Below are positions 17,471 to 26,122 of a DNA stretch of 64,000 bases, piece by piece. Position 1 is the first letter of the stretch; each line of letters begins with the position of its first letter. The translations under genes were made by a program, and so were the position numbers. Source of the DNA: Erysipelothrix sp. HDW6C (GTDB lineage: Bacteria > Bacillota_I > Bacilli_A > Erysipelotrichales > Erysipelotrichaceae); NCBI RefSeq assembly GCF_011299615.1, contig NZ_CP049861.1, forward strand, positions 372,001 to 436,000, in the 5' to 3' direction. The notes beneath the pieces are model-generated. The model was not told the origin of the DNA, ran no database searches, and worked only from the letters and a program-made list of their open reading frames with translations.

Positions 17471-17863
17471 ATGAAAATAGCAGAAGTCAGTGAGTTAGTG
17501 GGACTTTCTACTGATACACTACGGTATTATGAGAAAATCGACTTGATAAGTACTGTAAAGAAAATCAATGGACAACGGGATTATTCAGAAGCAGACGTTG
17601 CACGTATTACGTTTGTAAGAAACCTACGAAACGCCGGTATGTCAATTGCCTCACTGAAGCGTTATCTTCAACTCGTCTACCAAGGCGATGCGACATCACA
17701 GGAACGAAAAGAAATTCTTATTGAGGAGCGCAATCGTATCTTGGAAGCGACAATTGCTCTCATAGATACGGTTGACTTACTAAATTATAAAATTGATGCA
17801 TACGAAGAGAAAATTATTGTTCGCGAGAACGAACTTCGGGAAAGTCGTGAACGCAATGAGTAA
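17471..17863 (+). CDS. MerR-family transcriptional regulator
   Basis: 130 aa. Winged helix MKIAEVSELVGLSTDTLRYYEKIDLI is the hallmark of MerR proteins. A long antiparallel coiled-coil helix follows (about 75-125). No Cys is seen in the C-terminal part, so it is not a classic mercury or thiol sensor. It most likely autoregulates through the 19-bp-spacer promoter at 16823. It overlaps the next gene by 8 nt. Confidence 0.9.
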   Translation: MKIAEVSELVGLSTDTLRYYEKIDLISTVKKINGQRDYSEADVARITFVRNLRNAGMSIASLKRYLQLVYQGDATSQERKEILIEERNRILEATIALIDTVDLLNYKIDAYEEKIIVRENELRESRERNE

Positions 17864-18452
17864 TACACCAACACTCCAGACAGAGCGATTAATCCTTAGA
17901 AAATTTACTGTACAAGACGTTAGCGCATTGTATGCAATACTTAGTAATTTTGAAGTCAATCGATTTCTACCCATGATTCCACCTAGCAGCCTCGAAGAAG
18001 CGGAAAGCTATTTGAAGGAAATGTATCTGGATACGTACACAAACCCGAAGGGGTATCGCTACGCAATCTGTTTCCAAAGTGATAATATTCCAATTGGTTA
18101 TGTTCATGTTGGCACGACTGAAGCGAAGGATTTTGGTTATGCCTTATTGCCACAACATTGGAATCAAGGCATTGTGACAGAAGCGAGCATCGCAGTGATA
18201 CGTCAGCTCTTTAAAGATCGCGTAAAATTTATTACAGCAACACATGACATAAATAACCCTGCAAGTGGCTCCGTAATGAAAAAGCTAGGGTTGGTTTATA
18301 AATACTCGTACGTAGAACAATGGATGCCTAAAAACATCACGGTAACCTTTCGAATGTATCAACTCAATTTGGATGGCGATGTACTGCGAACTTATCAAGA
18401 ATATTGGGAAAAATATCCAAATCATTTCATCGAGGAAAGCGATAGTATCTGA
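17856..18452 (+). CDS. GNAT acetyltransferase, RimJ/RimL-like
   Basis: 198 aa. LQTERLILRKFTVQDVSALY is the typical start. FGYALLPQHWNQGIVTEAS covers the acetyl-CoA-binding motif A, and TATHDINNPASGSVMKKLGL is motif B. Members acetylate ribosomal proteins, peptides or small molecules. ATG 17856 lies inside the end of merR (ATGAGTAA overlap), so it is translationally coupled. A weak terminator follows. Confidence 0.87.
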   Translation: MSNTPTLQTERLILRKFTVQDVSALYAILSNFEVNRFLPMIPPSSLEEAESYLKEMYLDTYTNPKGYRYAICFQSDNIPIGYVHVGTTEAKDFGYALLPQHWNQGIVTEASIAVIRQLFKDRVKFITATHDINNPASGSVMKKLGLVYKYSYVEQWMPKNITVTFRMYQLNLDGDVLRTYQEYWEKYPNHFIEESDSI

Positions 18453-18459
18453 AATAGAG

Positions 18460-18487
18460 AGTCAGTCACAAACAGCGGCTGACTTTT
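18460..18487 (+). terminator. Probable terminator after the MerR operon
   Basis: Hairpin AGTCAG (18460-18465) / CTGACT (18479-18484) followed by a short T-run. Weak. Confidence 0.5.
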
Positions 18488-18697
18488 CAAATACCCACTC
18501 ATCAAGCCTTAATTATCAATTAAATTAATATCAAATATCACAATAATTAATAACAAGAGCAGAGTTTTCGCAAAAGGAATTGTCTTATTACATTTTGTGC
18601 ATATTTAATTACAATAAAATCATAAACCTAACAAATCATGTTAAATTAACACTAGATTAAAACGGGTGTTTTTGTAGATGAGAAGAGAAGGTATAAT

Positions 18698-21600
18698 ATG
18701 AAAAAAAGTAAATTTAGTAAGTTAATCAAATTGACAGTTGTAGGTGCACTTGGGATTTTGATGACATCACAATGGACACGACTTTTTGCTGAAGAGACAA
18801 AAAATGATAACGAAGTCGTGACAGAACCTATTGTTTCAGATGAAGAAACAGTTGTTGAAGACGAAGAAATTATCGATGAAGAACAAACTGTTGAAGATTC
18901 AGACGATGAAGTAGAGCGCAATACGGATGAACAAGAACTAGAAATAGAAGTAGAAATCGAACCACAAGACAATAGTGATGTTTCAAATTCGAGTACAGAA
19001 GATCTCACCCAGGATTCGGATTTGAATGATTGGATGCCTGATTTGGGTTTACAAGCGGAGATTGCGAAAACATTAAAGATTAACATCGCTGATCTCAATG
19101 AAACATCGATTCTGAGACTTGATACTCTCAGAATCAGCAGTTCTAAAACTGATTTTGATTTGACAGGGTTAGACAGAGCATTAAACCTTAAGAATCTGTA
19201 TATAAACCAAGCAAACTCAGTTACAAATGTTGAAATAGTGAATCAGTTGCCCAAGCTTGAGCATTTAGAAATTAGAGCAAATTTAACCTATCTCCCAATT
19301 TTAAATTCAGAAAGTCTTATCCGATTGCGAGTTCCTTACAATAATATTAGCAAAATTGAAGGACCAATGAACCTCCCAAATCTTATTAAACTCTCAATTT
19401 CCAGCAATCAAATTGAGTCTTTAGAAGCATTTTCAACACTCTATAATTTGAAGGATATTGAGATTGCGAGCAATCCAATCAGTGAGTTAAACGTACTTGA
19501 AAACTTTCCAAATTTGGAAAGAATATATATAGGCTCTGATAACGTGCCAGAAAGCGAATTCGCGCGCTTTTCAGCATTTCAGAATCTAGAATTCCTTCAT
19601 CTTGGAAATACAAGTTTGACAACGTTGGATTCCATTCCAACCTTGCCAAATCTCAATGCACTTTACATGAATTACGCTGCTGTGACAAATTTGAACAACA
19701 TCGGTCGATTTGAGAAACTTGATAACATTAATATTACATATTCTGCACTTGAAGATATCTCAGGCGTTAGCGAAGTGTACAATTTACGACTCTTCACAGT
19801 ATTTAGTAATCCAGGTATCAAAGACTACTCCCCCCTCGATAACCTTACGGGAATTGAAGGCCTCGATATCCGAAATAATCCGCTCGGAAAATTAGAAGGC
19901 GGCGTTGATTTCGTAAAAAAACATAAGAATTTAAAATCATTAGTTATTGAAAACTCATTTGTAGAAAATCTCGACTTCGTTACGGAACTTCCAAACCTTA
20001 GAACCCTTTGGGCAGGCGGTAATCGTATCTCAGATATTACAATACTGAATGGAAATACGACACTTGAATCTGTAAAACTTGAACAACAACGAATCGATGA
20101 TGACATTATTTTAAAAAAGAATACATATGATATAACAGAGAAAATTACAAGTGTTGATGGTAGTAACGTCGAAATCGGTGCAAATTCAGGAATAAATGCT
20201 CGAGCTCACTACAACGACGATAAATCCATAACATGGACAGTTGATAAAGGAGAATCGTGGGGACTATTTGCCAATACGTGGAGCACGAATGCAGTAATAA
20301 ATGGACGAAATGTTAACTATTCGGGACGTGTTTACAAAAGTTTTGAACGCGAGAAGAAAACCATTATCATAAATTATCGTGATCAAGAGGGTAACATGAT
20401 TGCAGATTCTAAAGAATTGACGGGTTTCTATGGGGATACACAGTCCGTCGCAACTGCCGTTAGTGGATGGACATTCATGGGAGAGCTCCCAATGAATGTG
20501 GTGTTTGAAGATGGAACTGATGAAGTAAATCTTGTATACACACAAACAAAAGGTGGCACGGTAACAATTAACTATGTTGACACCACTGGCGAACCGATTC
20601 AGGATCCCAAAACGATCACAGGATTTGTTAACGATCCATTTAATGTCACAGCGGATGACATCTATGGATGGAGCCTCAAGAAAACAACCGGTGTTACATC
20701 GGGAAAACTAACAACAAAAGAGCAAACAATCACATTTACCTACGGAGCAAAAAGAGTTCAACCTTTATACATTTATTTCTTGGATGAAAATGGTGAATCG
20801 ATTCGTCAAAGACGAAGGATAACTGGGAACTTTGGCGATACGTATGAATATGAAATTGAAAAAGTGACGGGATACGATTATGCAACTCATGATGGAACAC
20901 TGAGTGGAACGTTCGATGATACAGCGAAATACATTGAGGTGCATTATACACTTGCAGAAGGTGCTCCAGTAACGCTAAATTATGTTGACGAAAATGGCAA
21001 TACGCTTAAAGAATCGGAAACATTAACAGGAATGTATGGTGAGTGGTATTTCACGTCACCTGCTGAGATAAAAAATTGGGAATTTCAGACTGGTGAAGGT
21101 AGCATGAACGGAAAATTCACAGATGAACCAAAAACAATTACGTTTATCTATGGAAGAATCGCTGCACAACCAATCACCGTGCGTTATGTGGAATTTTTAG
21201 GGGATGATATTCAAGAACCAACGTACATTAATGGTTACCAAGGTGATCGCTATACTGTAGAAATTCCAGACATCAAAGGATGGACCATCGATTCAACAGA
21301 AGGTTCAACAATGGGCTATCTTGATGATAAACCGCATACGACAACAATAAGCTACCGTCGTATTGCGCCAAAATCAGTAACAGTTAACTACATTAATACT
21401 GATGGTGAAATCTTGAAGGAACCAACAACAATTACGGGTAACTTTGGAGATCCTTATAATGTGAGTGCACCGCAAATCAATGGATGGAAACATATTGAAA
21501 CACAAGGGGAGACACAAGGCGAAATTGATGGTGATGAACACACAATCACATTCGTCTATGAAATCCCGGATGCCGCTCCAATAACGGTGCGATTTGTTGA

Positions 21601-22210
21601 TGAAGCTAACAATTCGTTAAGGGATACTGTCTTAATCAATGGTAAAATCGGTGATACATTCTCAATAGAAATTCCTGAAATTAAGGATTGGATTATTAAG
21701 GAAATTGATGGTGAACTTGAAGGGGTTCTAACGGACTCTGCGACAACAGTCACCGTAACTTACGAACGCAAGCAAGGGATGCCAATTATAATTAAACTTA
21801 CAGATGAAAATGGCACTGAAATTGCTAAAGAAATGAGTATACAAGGGTACGTTGGTGAGCGCTATATTATAAAAGCACCACAAATCGAGGGCTATACATT
21901 TAAAGGATTCCTCATCGATGGTCGTACAAGCCGCTTCATGCGAACACTTGAGACATCTTTAGAGATTACCTTTGATGAGACATCACATGTTGTTTCCGTA
22001 AACTATACCAAAGACGCACTTACAAATAGTGATGATAAAGAAACAGAAGTGGAGGCATCAGACGATTTACCGAACGTAGATATCGATATTTCTAAAAACG
22101 ATGGTCCGCAACTTCCAATGACGGGAATGGGTACATCACTACTTTGGCTTGACGCTATTAGTATTGGGACTATCTTGCTTGCCGTTGCACGAAAGAAGAA
22201 AGAAAACTAA
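18698..22210 (+). CDS. LPXTG cell-wall surface protein: internalin-like LRR plus eight MucBP repeats
   Basis: 1170 aa. Signal peptide residues 1 to about 31 (hydrophobic core LTVVGALGILM), acidic Glu/Asp-rich spacer (about 32-105), leucine-rich repeats (about 120-480, 22-residue period such as LPNLIKLSISSNQIESLEAF), an Ig-like spacer, then eight MucBP-type repeats of about 68 residues (about 545-1100; VTVNYINTDGEILKEPTTI type). The sorting signal LPMTG is at about 1138-1142, followed by a hydrophobic helix and KKK tail. Sortase A would link it to peptidoglycan. Likely role: adhesion to host mucin or receptors (family inference). AT-rich leader of ~200 bp; AGAAGG ribosome site. Confidence 0.93.
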   Translation: MKKSKFSKLIKLTVVGALGILMTSQWTRLFAEETKNDNEVVTEPIVSDEETVVEDEEIIDEEQTVEDSDDEVERNTDEQELEIEVEIEPQDNSDVSNSSTEDLTQDSDLNDWMPDLGLQAEIAKTLKINIADLNETSILRLDTLRISSSKTDFDLTGLDRALNLKNLYINQANSVTNVEIVNQLPKLEHLEIRANLTYLPILNSESLIRLRVPYNNISKIEGPMNLPNLIKLSISSNQIESLEAFSTLYNLKDIEIASNPISELNVLENFPNLERIYIGSDNVPESEFARFSAFQNLEFLHLGNTSLTTLDSIPTLPNLNALYMNYAAVTNLNNIGRFEKLDNINITYSALEDISGVSEVYNLRLFTVFSNPGIKDYSPLDNLTGIEGLDIRNNPLGKLEGGVDFVKKHKNLKSLVIENSFVENLDFVTELPNLRTLWAGGNRISDITILNGNTTLESVKLEQQRIDDDIILKKNTYDITEKITSVDGSNVEIGANSGINARAHYNDDKSITWTVDKGESWGLFANTWSTNAVINGRNVNYSGRVYKSFEREKKTIIINYRDQEGNMIADSKELTGFYGDTQSVATAVSGWTFMGELPMNVVFEDGTDEVNLVYTQTKGGTVTINYVDTTGEPIQDPKTITGFVNDPFNVTADDIYGWSLKKTTGVTSGKLTTKEQTITFTYGAKRVQPLYIYFLDENGESIRQRRRITGNFGDTYEYEIEKVTGYDYATHDGTLSGTFDDTAKYIEVHYTLAEGAPVTLNYVDENGNTLKESETLTGMYGEWYFTSPAEIKNWEFQTGEGSMNGKFTDEPKTITFIYGRIAAQPITVRYVEFLGDDIQEPTYINGYQGDRYTVEIPDIKGWTIDSTEGSTMGYLDDKPHTTTISYRRIAPKSVTVNYINTDGEILKEPTTITGNFGDPYNVSAPQINGWKHIETQGETQGEIDGDEHTITFVYEIPDAAPITVRFVDEANNSLRDTVLINGKIGDTFSIEIPEIKDWIIKEIDGELEGVLTDSATTVTVTYERKQGMPIIIKLTDENGTEIAKEMSIQGYVGERYIIKAPQIEGYTFKGFLIDGRTSRFMRTLETSLEITFDETSHVVSVNYTKDALTNSDDKETEVEASDDLPNVDIDISKNDGPQLPMTGMGTSLLWLDAISIGTILLAVARKKKEN

Positions 22211-22237
22211 GAAACTGGATTAAATTCCAGTTTCTTT
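22209..22237 (+). terminator. Terminator of the LRR/MucBP gene
   Basis: 11-bp stem AAGAAACTGGA / TCCAGTTTCTT with 6-nt loop, short T-tract. Confidence 0.7.
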
Positions 22238-22297
22238 GCAAACACATGATAGTAATCTGTAAATTCTGGGTAGCATTATGGGATTTCGAACGCATTC

Positions 22298-22327
22298 CTT
22301 GAAGGCAATGGGATTCCCTTATATAAT
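22298..22327 (+). promoter_or_regulatory. Promoter of the riboswitch-deaminase transcript
   Basis: -35 TTGAAG (22298-22303), 18-bp spacer, -10 TATAAT (22322-22327). It places the transcription start about 8 nt before the riboswitch P1. Confidence 0.75.
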
Positions 22328-22341
22328 GAATGTATTAATCA

Positions 22342-22408
22342 CCAATTTAATACTCAAAATAGGGTTGAGTAGTTTCTACTGATGCACCGTAAAAGCATCA
22401 ACAATTGG
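22342..22408 (+). promoter_or_regulatory. Purine riboswitch aptamer, guanine/hypoxanthine type
   Basis: All parts of the purine aptamer fit: P1 CCAATT/AATTGG (22342-22347, 22403-22408), J1/2 TAAT, P2 ACTCAA/TTGAGT with 7-nt loop AATAGGG, J2/3 AGTTTCTAC (22371-22379), P3 TGATGC/GCATCA with loop ACCGTAAAA, and J3/1 AC. The loop pairs GG/CC needed for the loop-loop contact are present. The base equivalent to position 74 is C, which specifies guanine or hypoxanthine rather than adenine, and U51 of J2/3 is kept, arguing against deoxyguanosine. No U-run terminator follows. Instead ATTGGGG (P1 3' side) can pair with CCTCAAT (22423-22429), and TCCTC there can pair with the GAGGA of the ribosome site, so translational control is plausible. 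Confidence 0.88.
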
Positions 22409-22475
22409 GGACACACACTTTTCCTCAATCGATTCGTGATTAATAGAAGTTTTACTTGTTACAAAGGAGGACACT

Positions 22476-23489
22476 ATGACACACGTAACAAAATCTTTTA
22501 TTTATGGCATTCCGAAAGCGGAATTGCATTTGCACCTGGAGGGGTCGTTGGAACCAGAATTGAAACTCCAACTTGCAACGAAGAATGGTATTGATATTGG
22601 GCAAACGACTGTAGAGGAAGTTCAGAAAAGTTATCAATTTAATGATCTATCATCATTCTTGGGAGTATACTATCCAGCGATGAATGTACTTCAAGAAGAG
22701 GAAGATTTCTACAATCTGGCAATGGCATACTTACGCCGCGTCAAAGAGCACAATGTTCGCTATGTAGAATTGTTCTTTGATCCACAAGCGCATACTACGC
22801 GTGGTGTTGCATTCGAAACAATTATTAATGGCTACTATCGTGCAACACAAGATGCAAAAGAGATGGGCATTCGTGCGCATTTAATTATGTGCTTCTTGCG
22901 TGATATGAGTGCTGAATCGGCAATGGAACATTATGAAATGTCGTTACCATATCATGAACTCATTCTTGGAGTTGGTTTGGATTCGGACGAACGTAACAAT
23001 CCACCATTAAAATTCCAAGAGATATTTGCACGTGCCAAGGAAGATGGACTCCATCTTACAATGCATTGTGATATTGACCAAGAGCATTCAATCCAAAATA
23101 TTCACGATGTACTTCATGTTATTGGTGTTGAACGCATTGATCATGGAACAAACATTGTTGAAGATCCAAAACTTGTTGATTATGTCATCGAGCATAATAT
23201 TGGATTTACATGTTGCCCTGTATCCAATGGTTTTGTGACCAAGGATATGAAGGGCAAAGAAATTGTCGAATTACTTCATAAAGGCGCAAAGGTAACTGTG
23301 AATTCAGACGACCCAGCCTACTTCCAAAGCTACATTTCAGATGACATGTTCGCTTTAGCAGAAAAAGAAAATTTAACCGAAGCCGATATTATTCAACTTG
23401 CGAAGAACTCATTTGAAATTGCATGGATGAGTGATGAGGATAAGAAAGTCTATCTCGATGAGATTGATGCTTACGTAAGCGCACAATAA
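22476..23489 (+). CDS. Adenosine/adenine deaminase family protein with altered catalytic motif
   Basis: 337 aa amidohydrolase. The metal-binding HLHLEG (KAELHLHLEGSLEPEL) and the late VNSDDPAYF aspartate motif are present, as is ERIDHGTNI. LEPEL, MCFLRDMSAESA and GVGLDSDE resemble adenine deaminases (adenine to hypoxanthine plus ammonia) more than adenosine deaminases. The usual HAGE motif with the catalytic Glu is replaced by MHCDIDQ, so substrate and activity need care. AAAGGAGG is present. A guanine-type riboswitch controls it, which fits purine salvage, since hypoxanthine would be sensed. Confidence 0.82.
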   Translation: MTHVTKSFIYGIPKAELHLHLEGSLEPELKLQLATKNGIDIGQTTVEEVQKSYQFNDLSSFLGVYYPAMNVLQEEEDFYNLAMAYLRRVKEHNVRYVELFFDPQAHTTRGVAFETIINGYYRATQDAKEMGIRAHLIMCFLRDMSAESAMEHYEMSLPYHELILGVGLDSDERNNPPLKFQEIFARAKEDGLHLTMHCDIDQEHSIQNIHDVLHVIGVERIDHGTNIVEDPKLVDYVIEHNIGFTCCPVSNGFVTKDMKGKEIVELLHKGAKVTVNSDDPAYFQSYISDDMFALAEKENLTEADIIQLAKNSFEIAWMSDEDKKVYLDEIDAYVSAQ

Positions 23490-23502
23490 AATACACTAAG
23501 AG

Positions 23503-23532
23503 ACAGAAGGGACCGTAAACCTTCTGTTTTTT
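23503..23532 (+). terminator. Terminator of the deaminase gene
   Basis: 8-bp stem ACAGAAGG (23503-23510) / CCTTCTGT (23520-23527) with T6 tail. Confidence 0.9.
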
Positions 23533-23624
23533 ACGCAACTTAACCTCAAAAAGAGACAACTTACTGAAAAGAAAGGCATCCGCGAAAATGGAGTGGTATG
23601 ATTGCGTTAGATGGAGGATATCCC

Positions 23625-24401
23625 ATGATTAAATTAGATAAAAAGAGAGCGATAGTTTTAGACTTGTTAAATACCGTACCCTTACTTCATGTAAAAGCAT
23701 ATGTAGAAGGGGGTCAGGGCGAAGGGTGGATTGAACCAAGCAAAAACCCAAAAACTGCCGTCGTAAATATTGATATTCTAAGTTTCTTAGGTGGTGAAGC
23801 ATCCTCAAATATTACTGGGGAACTCTTAAAACAACTTCCACAACCCGAAGATACCGATTGGATTATTGTCTTCCCACAAACAGATTCTTGGAAAACTACG
23901 ATTGAACAAGCTTTTGAAGGACGTCTTCACAAGATGCAACGTCACGCAATGAAGAAGGATACACAATTCTCTATTTCGAAACTCGAATCAATGATAAACT
24001 CGGTATCGCAACAACATAAAATCGAACAATTGGATGAATCAGCGTATGAAGCCATTCTAGCATCTGCCACGATGCAAGATTTAGTAAACAAAGACGATAC
24101 AAAAGAGAACACTTTATCCATGGGAAAAGGATTCGTTGTTCGCGACGGAGACCGTGTTGTATGTGGCGCATGTTCATTTCTACGCACCAAGGATCAAATA
24201 GAAGTACAAATCATCACCGATCCAGACTACCAAAGACAAGGTCTGGCTACAGCTTGTGGAGCAGCACTGATTCTTGATTGCATCAAAGATAATATCCATC
24301 CAAGTTGGGATGCAGCCAACCCAGAATCCTTGCGACTCGCTGAGAAACTCGGGTATGAACATGATTACGGCTATGATGCGTATGCACTAAAAATACGATA
24401 G
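23625..24401 (+). CDS. GNAT acetyltransferase (ZmaF-like, C-terminal GNAT domain)
   Basis: 258 aa. The N-terminal ~140 residues are an unrecognised alpha/beta domain (INIDILSFLGGEASSN region). The C-terminal half has the GNAT core: VRDGDRVVCGACSFL, then IITDPDYQRQGLATACGAALI (motif A for acetyl-CoA) and NPESLRLAEKLGYEHDY (motif B). It resembles GNAT proteins near antibiotic loci such as ZmaF, but the substrate is unknown. ATG 23625 follows GGAGG; the upstream ATG 23598 lacks one. Confidence 0.78.
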   Translation: MIKLDKKRAIVLDLLNTVPLLHVKAYVEGGQGEGWIEPSKNPKTAVVNIDILSFLGGEASSNITGELLKQLPQPEDTDWIIVFPQTDSWKTTIEQAFEGRLHKMQRHAMKKDTQFSISKLESMINSVSQQHKIEQLDESAYEAILASATMQDLVNKDDTKENTLSMGKGFVVRDGDRVVCGACSFLRTKDQIEVQIITDPDYQRQGLATACGAALILDCIKDNIHPSWDAANPESLRLAEKLGYEHDYGYDAYALKIR

Positions 24402-24465
24402 CGCTAAAATAAAAAAGATGAAATAAGAAAATCTTGAGAAACATTGAAAAGAGTTGGTATCGTGG

Positions 24466-24494
24466 TTGACTTCAACCGTGATAACCGATAAACT
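24466..24494 (+). promoter_or_regulatory. Candidate promoter of the pyr operon overlapping an imperfect dyad
   Basis: -35 TTGACT (24466-24471), 17-bp spacer, weak -10 TAAACT (24489-24494). The -35 lies in the dyad GGTTGA-CT-TCAACC (24464-24477), which extends imperfectly to 24456-24486. Confidence 0.4.
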
Positions 24495-24510
24495 ATAAAT
24501 AACAAAAGAC

Positions 24511-24604
24511 CTTTAACATTGTCCTGTGAGACAGCGAAGGGAAGAGTAAATATCATTCATTAGTAGCTAATGAGTCTCTTTTCGCGCAAAAGAGGCTCTT
24601 TTTT
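24511..24604 (+). promoter_or_regulatory. PyrR-dependent attenuator in front of pyrR
   Basis: The PyrR-binding hairpin has the hexaloop CTGTGA (consensus CNGNGA) closed by GTC/GAC (24521-24532), with lower stem CCTTT/AAGGG. The terminator is an 11-bp stem (24572-24582 / 24588-24598, loop CGCGC) plus T6. GAGAC of the binding hairpin can pair with GTCTC of the terminator to form the antiterminator. High UMP would let PyrR bind and cause termination. Confidence 0.9.
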
Positions 24605-24616
24605 ATGGAGGATATT

Positions 24617-25120
24617 ATGGCGAAAACAATCCTAAATGATCAGGAAATGATGCGTGCATTGACACGTTTGTCGTATGAAATAATCGAGCGCAATCACGGT
24701 ATCGAAAACTTAGTGCTTGTTGGAATTGAGACACGTGGCATACATCTTGCCAATCGAATTGCTGATAAAATCGGTTCAATCGAAGGGCCAATTGATGTCA
24801 TTACGATTAATATCGATGGATATCGTGATGATAAAGAAAATGATGCAACGGTAGCGCACCAAGATGTGCTTACTGACAAACGTATTGTTTTGGTTGATGA
24901 TGTTCTCTTCACAGGAAGAACGATACGTGCGGCAATGGATGCGGTCATCGATTTGGGAAGACCCTCAGAAATATCCCTTGCAGTCTTAGTTGATCGCGGG
25001 CATCGGGAATTGCCAATTCGCCCAGATTACATTGGTAAAAACATACCAACTTCCAAGAAAGAACGTGTCTTTGTACGTGTTGCGGAAGTAGATGGTGTTG
25101 ATGAAGTAACAATAGAATAG
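24617..25120 (+). CDS. pyrR: Bifunctional pyr operon regulator / uracil phosphoribosyltransferase PyrR
   Basis: 167 aa, slightly short for PyrR. The PRPP-binding motif is [19 protein letters not shown], with [15 protein letters not shown] and [21 protein letters not shown] typical of PyrR. It binds the leader RNAs at 24511 and 25141 when UMP is high and also has weak uracil phosphoribosyltransferase activity in relatives. ATG 24617 is preferred to ATG 24605 because GGAGG lies between them. First gene of the UMP operon, autoregulated. Confidence 0.95.
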   Translation: MAKTILNDQEMMRALTRLSYEIIERNHGIENLVLVGIETRGIHLANRIADKIGSIEGPIDVITINIDGYRDDKENDATVAHQDVLTDKRIVLVDDVLFTGRTIRAAMDAVIDLGRPSEISLAVLVDRGHRELPIRPDYIGKNIPTSKKERVFVRVAEVDGVDEVTIE

Positions 25121-25140
25121 ATAAACAGTGATTTCACTTT

Positions 25141-25220
25141 AATTGGTACCGAGAGTTCCAAAAGCGAAAACACCATTTAGTGGTTTCTTGCTTAAACTCT
25201 CGATGAGTTTAAGCTTTTTT
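25141..25220 (+). promoter_or_regulatory. Second PyrR attenuator, between pyrR and pyrB
   Basis: Hexaloop CCGAGA (CNGNGA consensus) at 25149-25154. GAGAGTT (25151-25157) can pair with AACTCTC (25195-25201) as antiterminator. The terminator is a perfect 10-bp stem GCTTAAACTC (25190-25199) / GAGTTTAAGC (25205-25214) with T6. Confidence 0.9.
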
Positions 25221-25234
25221 ATGGAGGTAGCGTA

Positions 25235-26122
25235 ATGAGAGATTTTCTAAGTGTTGATGATTTGACGAATGAGGATGTTCAATCATTAATTGAGAGTGCG
25301 GTTGCATTCAAAAAAGGAGAGCGAGCATATCAATCATCGGCTTCGGTCGTGAATATGTTCTTTGAAGACAGTACACGTACAAAACATAGTTTCGAAATGG
25401 CAGAGCATAAGGTTGGGATGCATATTATGAACTTTGATGTTTCCACAAGTTCTGTGAAAAAAGGTGAATCAATGTACGATTCGGTGCTGACAATGCAAGC
25501 CATTGGTGCTGAAATCGCCGTGATTCGCCATCAAAACAATGATTTCTACAAACAACTTGAACATTTGAATATATCGATTGTGAACGCAGGATCGGGAAGT
25601 GGGTCACATCCATCACAATCACTCTTGGATATGATGACGATTTATGATGAGTTTGGATGCTTCGAAGGATTGAAGGTTGCAATCATTGGTGATATCAAAC
25701 ACTCACGTGTAGCGATGTCGAACATGCGGTTGCTGCATCGTTTGGGGGCGAAGGTTTCATTTGCAGGTCCCGCAAAATTCTTCGATGAATCGTTTCTTGA
25801 ATACGGTCCGTTTATATCGGTTGATGATGCGATTAGAAACAGTGATGTGGTTATGCTGCTCCGCATTCAACTCGAACGCCATGATAAAGAAATCAGTCTT
25901 ACTGACTTTGAGTATCACACAGAATACGGGCTCACATTGGATCGTTATGAAACCATGCAAGAGCGTGCTGTTATTATGCACCCAGCGCCTGTAAATCGGG
26001 ATGTAGAAATTGCGAGTGAGTTGGTTGAATGTGACAAAGCGCGCATTGTTGAGCAAATGACCAACGGCATGTTTATGCGGATGGCAATTTTAGAGAAAAT
26101 CGTAGAAGGAAGAAAATCATGA
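25235..26122 (+). CDS. pyrB: Aspartate carbamoyltransferase catalytic subunit
   Basis: 295 aa. Condenses carbamoyl phosphate with aspartate, the committed step of UMP synthesis. Carbamoyl-phosphate motif FFEDSTRTKHSFEMAE and aspartate-site MHPAPVNRDVEI are intact. No pyrI regulatory chain follows, as in Bacillus. GGAGGT ribosome site directly after the attenuator. Ends with an ATGA overlap with pyrC. Confidence 0.96.
   Translation: MRDFLSVDDLTNEDVQSLIESAVAFKKGERAYQSSASVVNMFFEDSTRTKHSFEMAEHKVGMHIMNFDVSTSSVKKGESMYDSVLTMQAIGAEIAVIRHQNNDFYKQLEHLNISIVNAGSGSGSHPSQSLLDMMTIYDEFGCFEGLKVAIIGDIKHSRVAMSNMRLLHRLGAKVSFAGPAKFFDESFLEYGPFISVDDAIRNSDVVMLLRIQLERHDKEISLTDFEYHTEYGLTLDRYETMQERAVIMHPAPVNRDVEIASELVECDKARIVEQMTNGMFMRMAILEKIVEGRKS

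Noticed and set aside
22382-22594. Short frame overlapping the riboswitch and deaminase start
   Set aside because: It begins inside the aptamer P3 and has no ribosome site; the riboswitch and deaminase explain the DNA.
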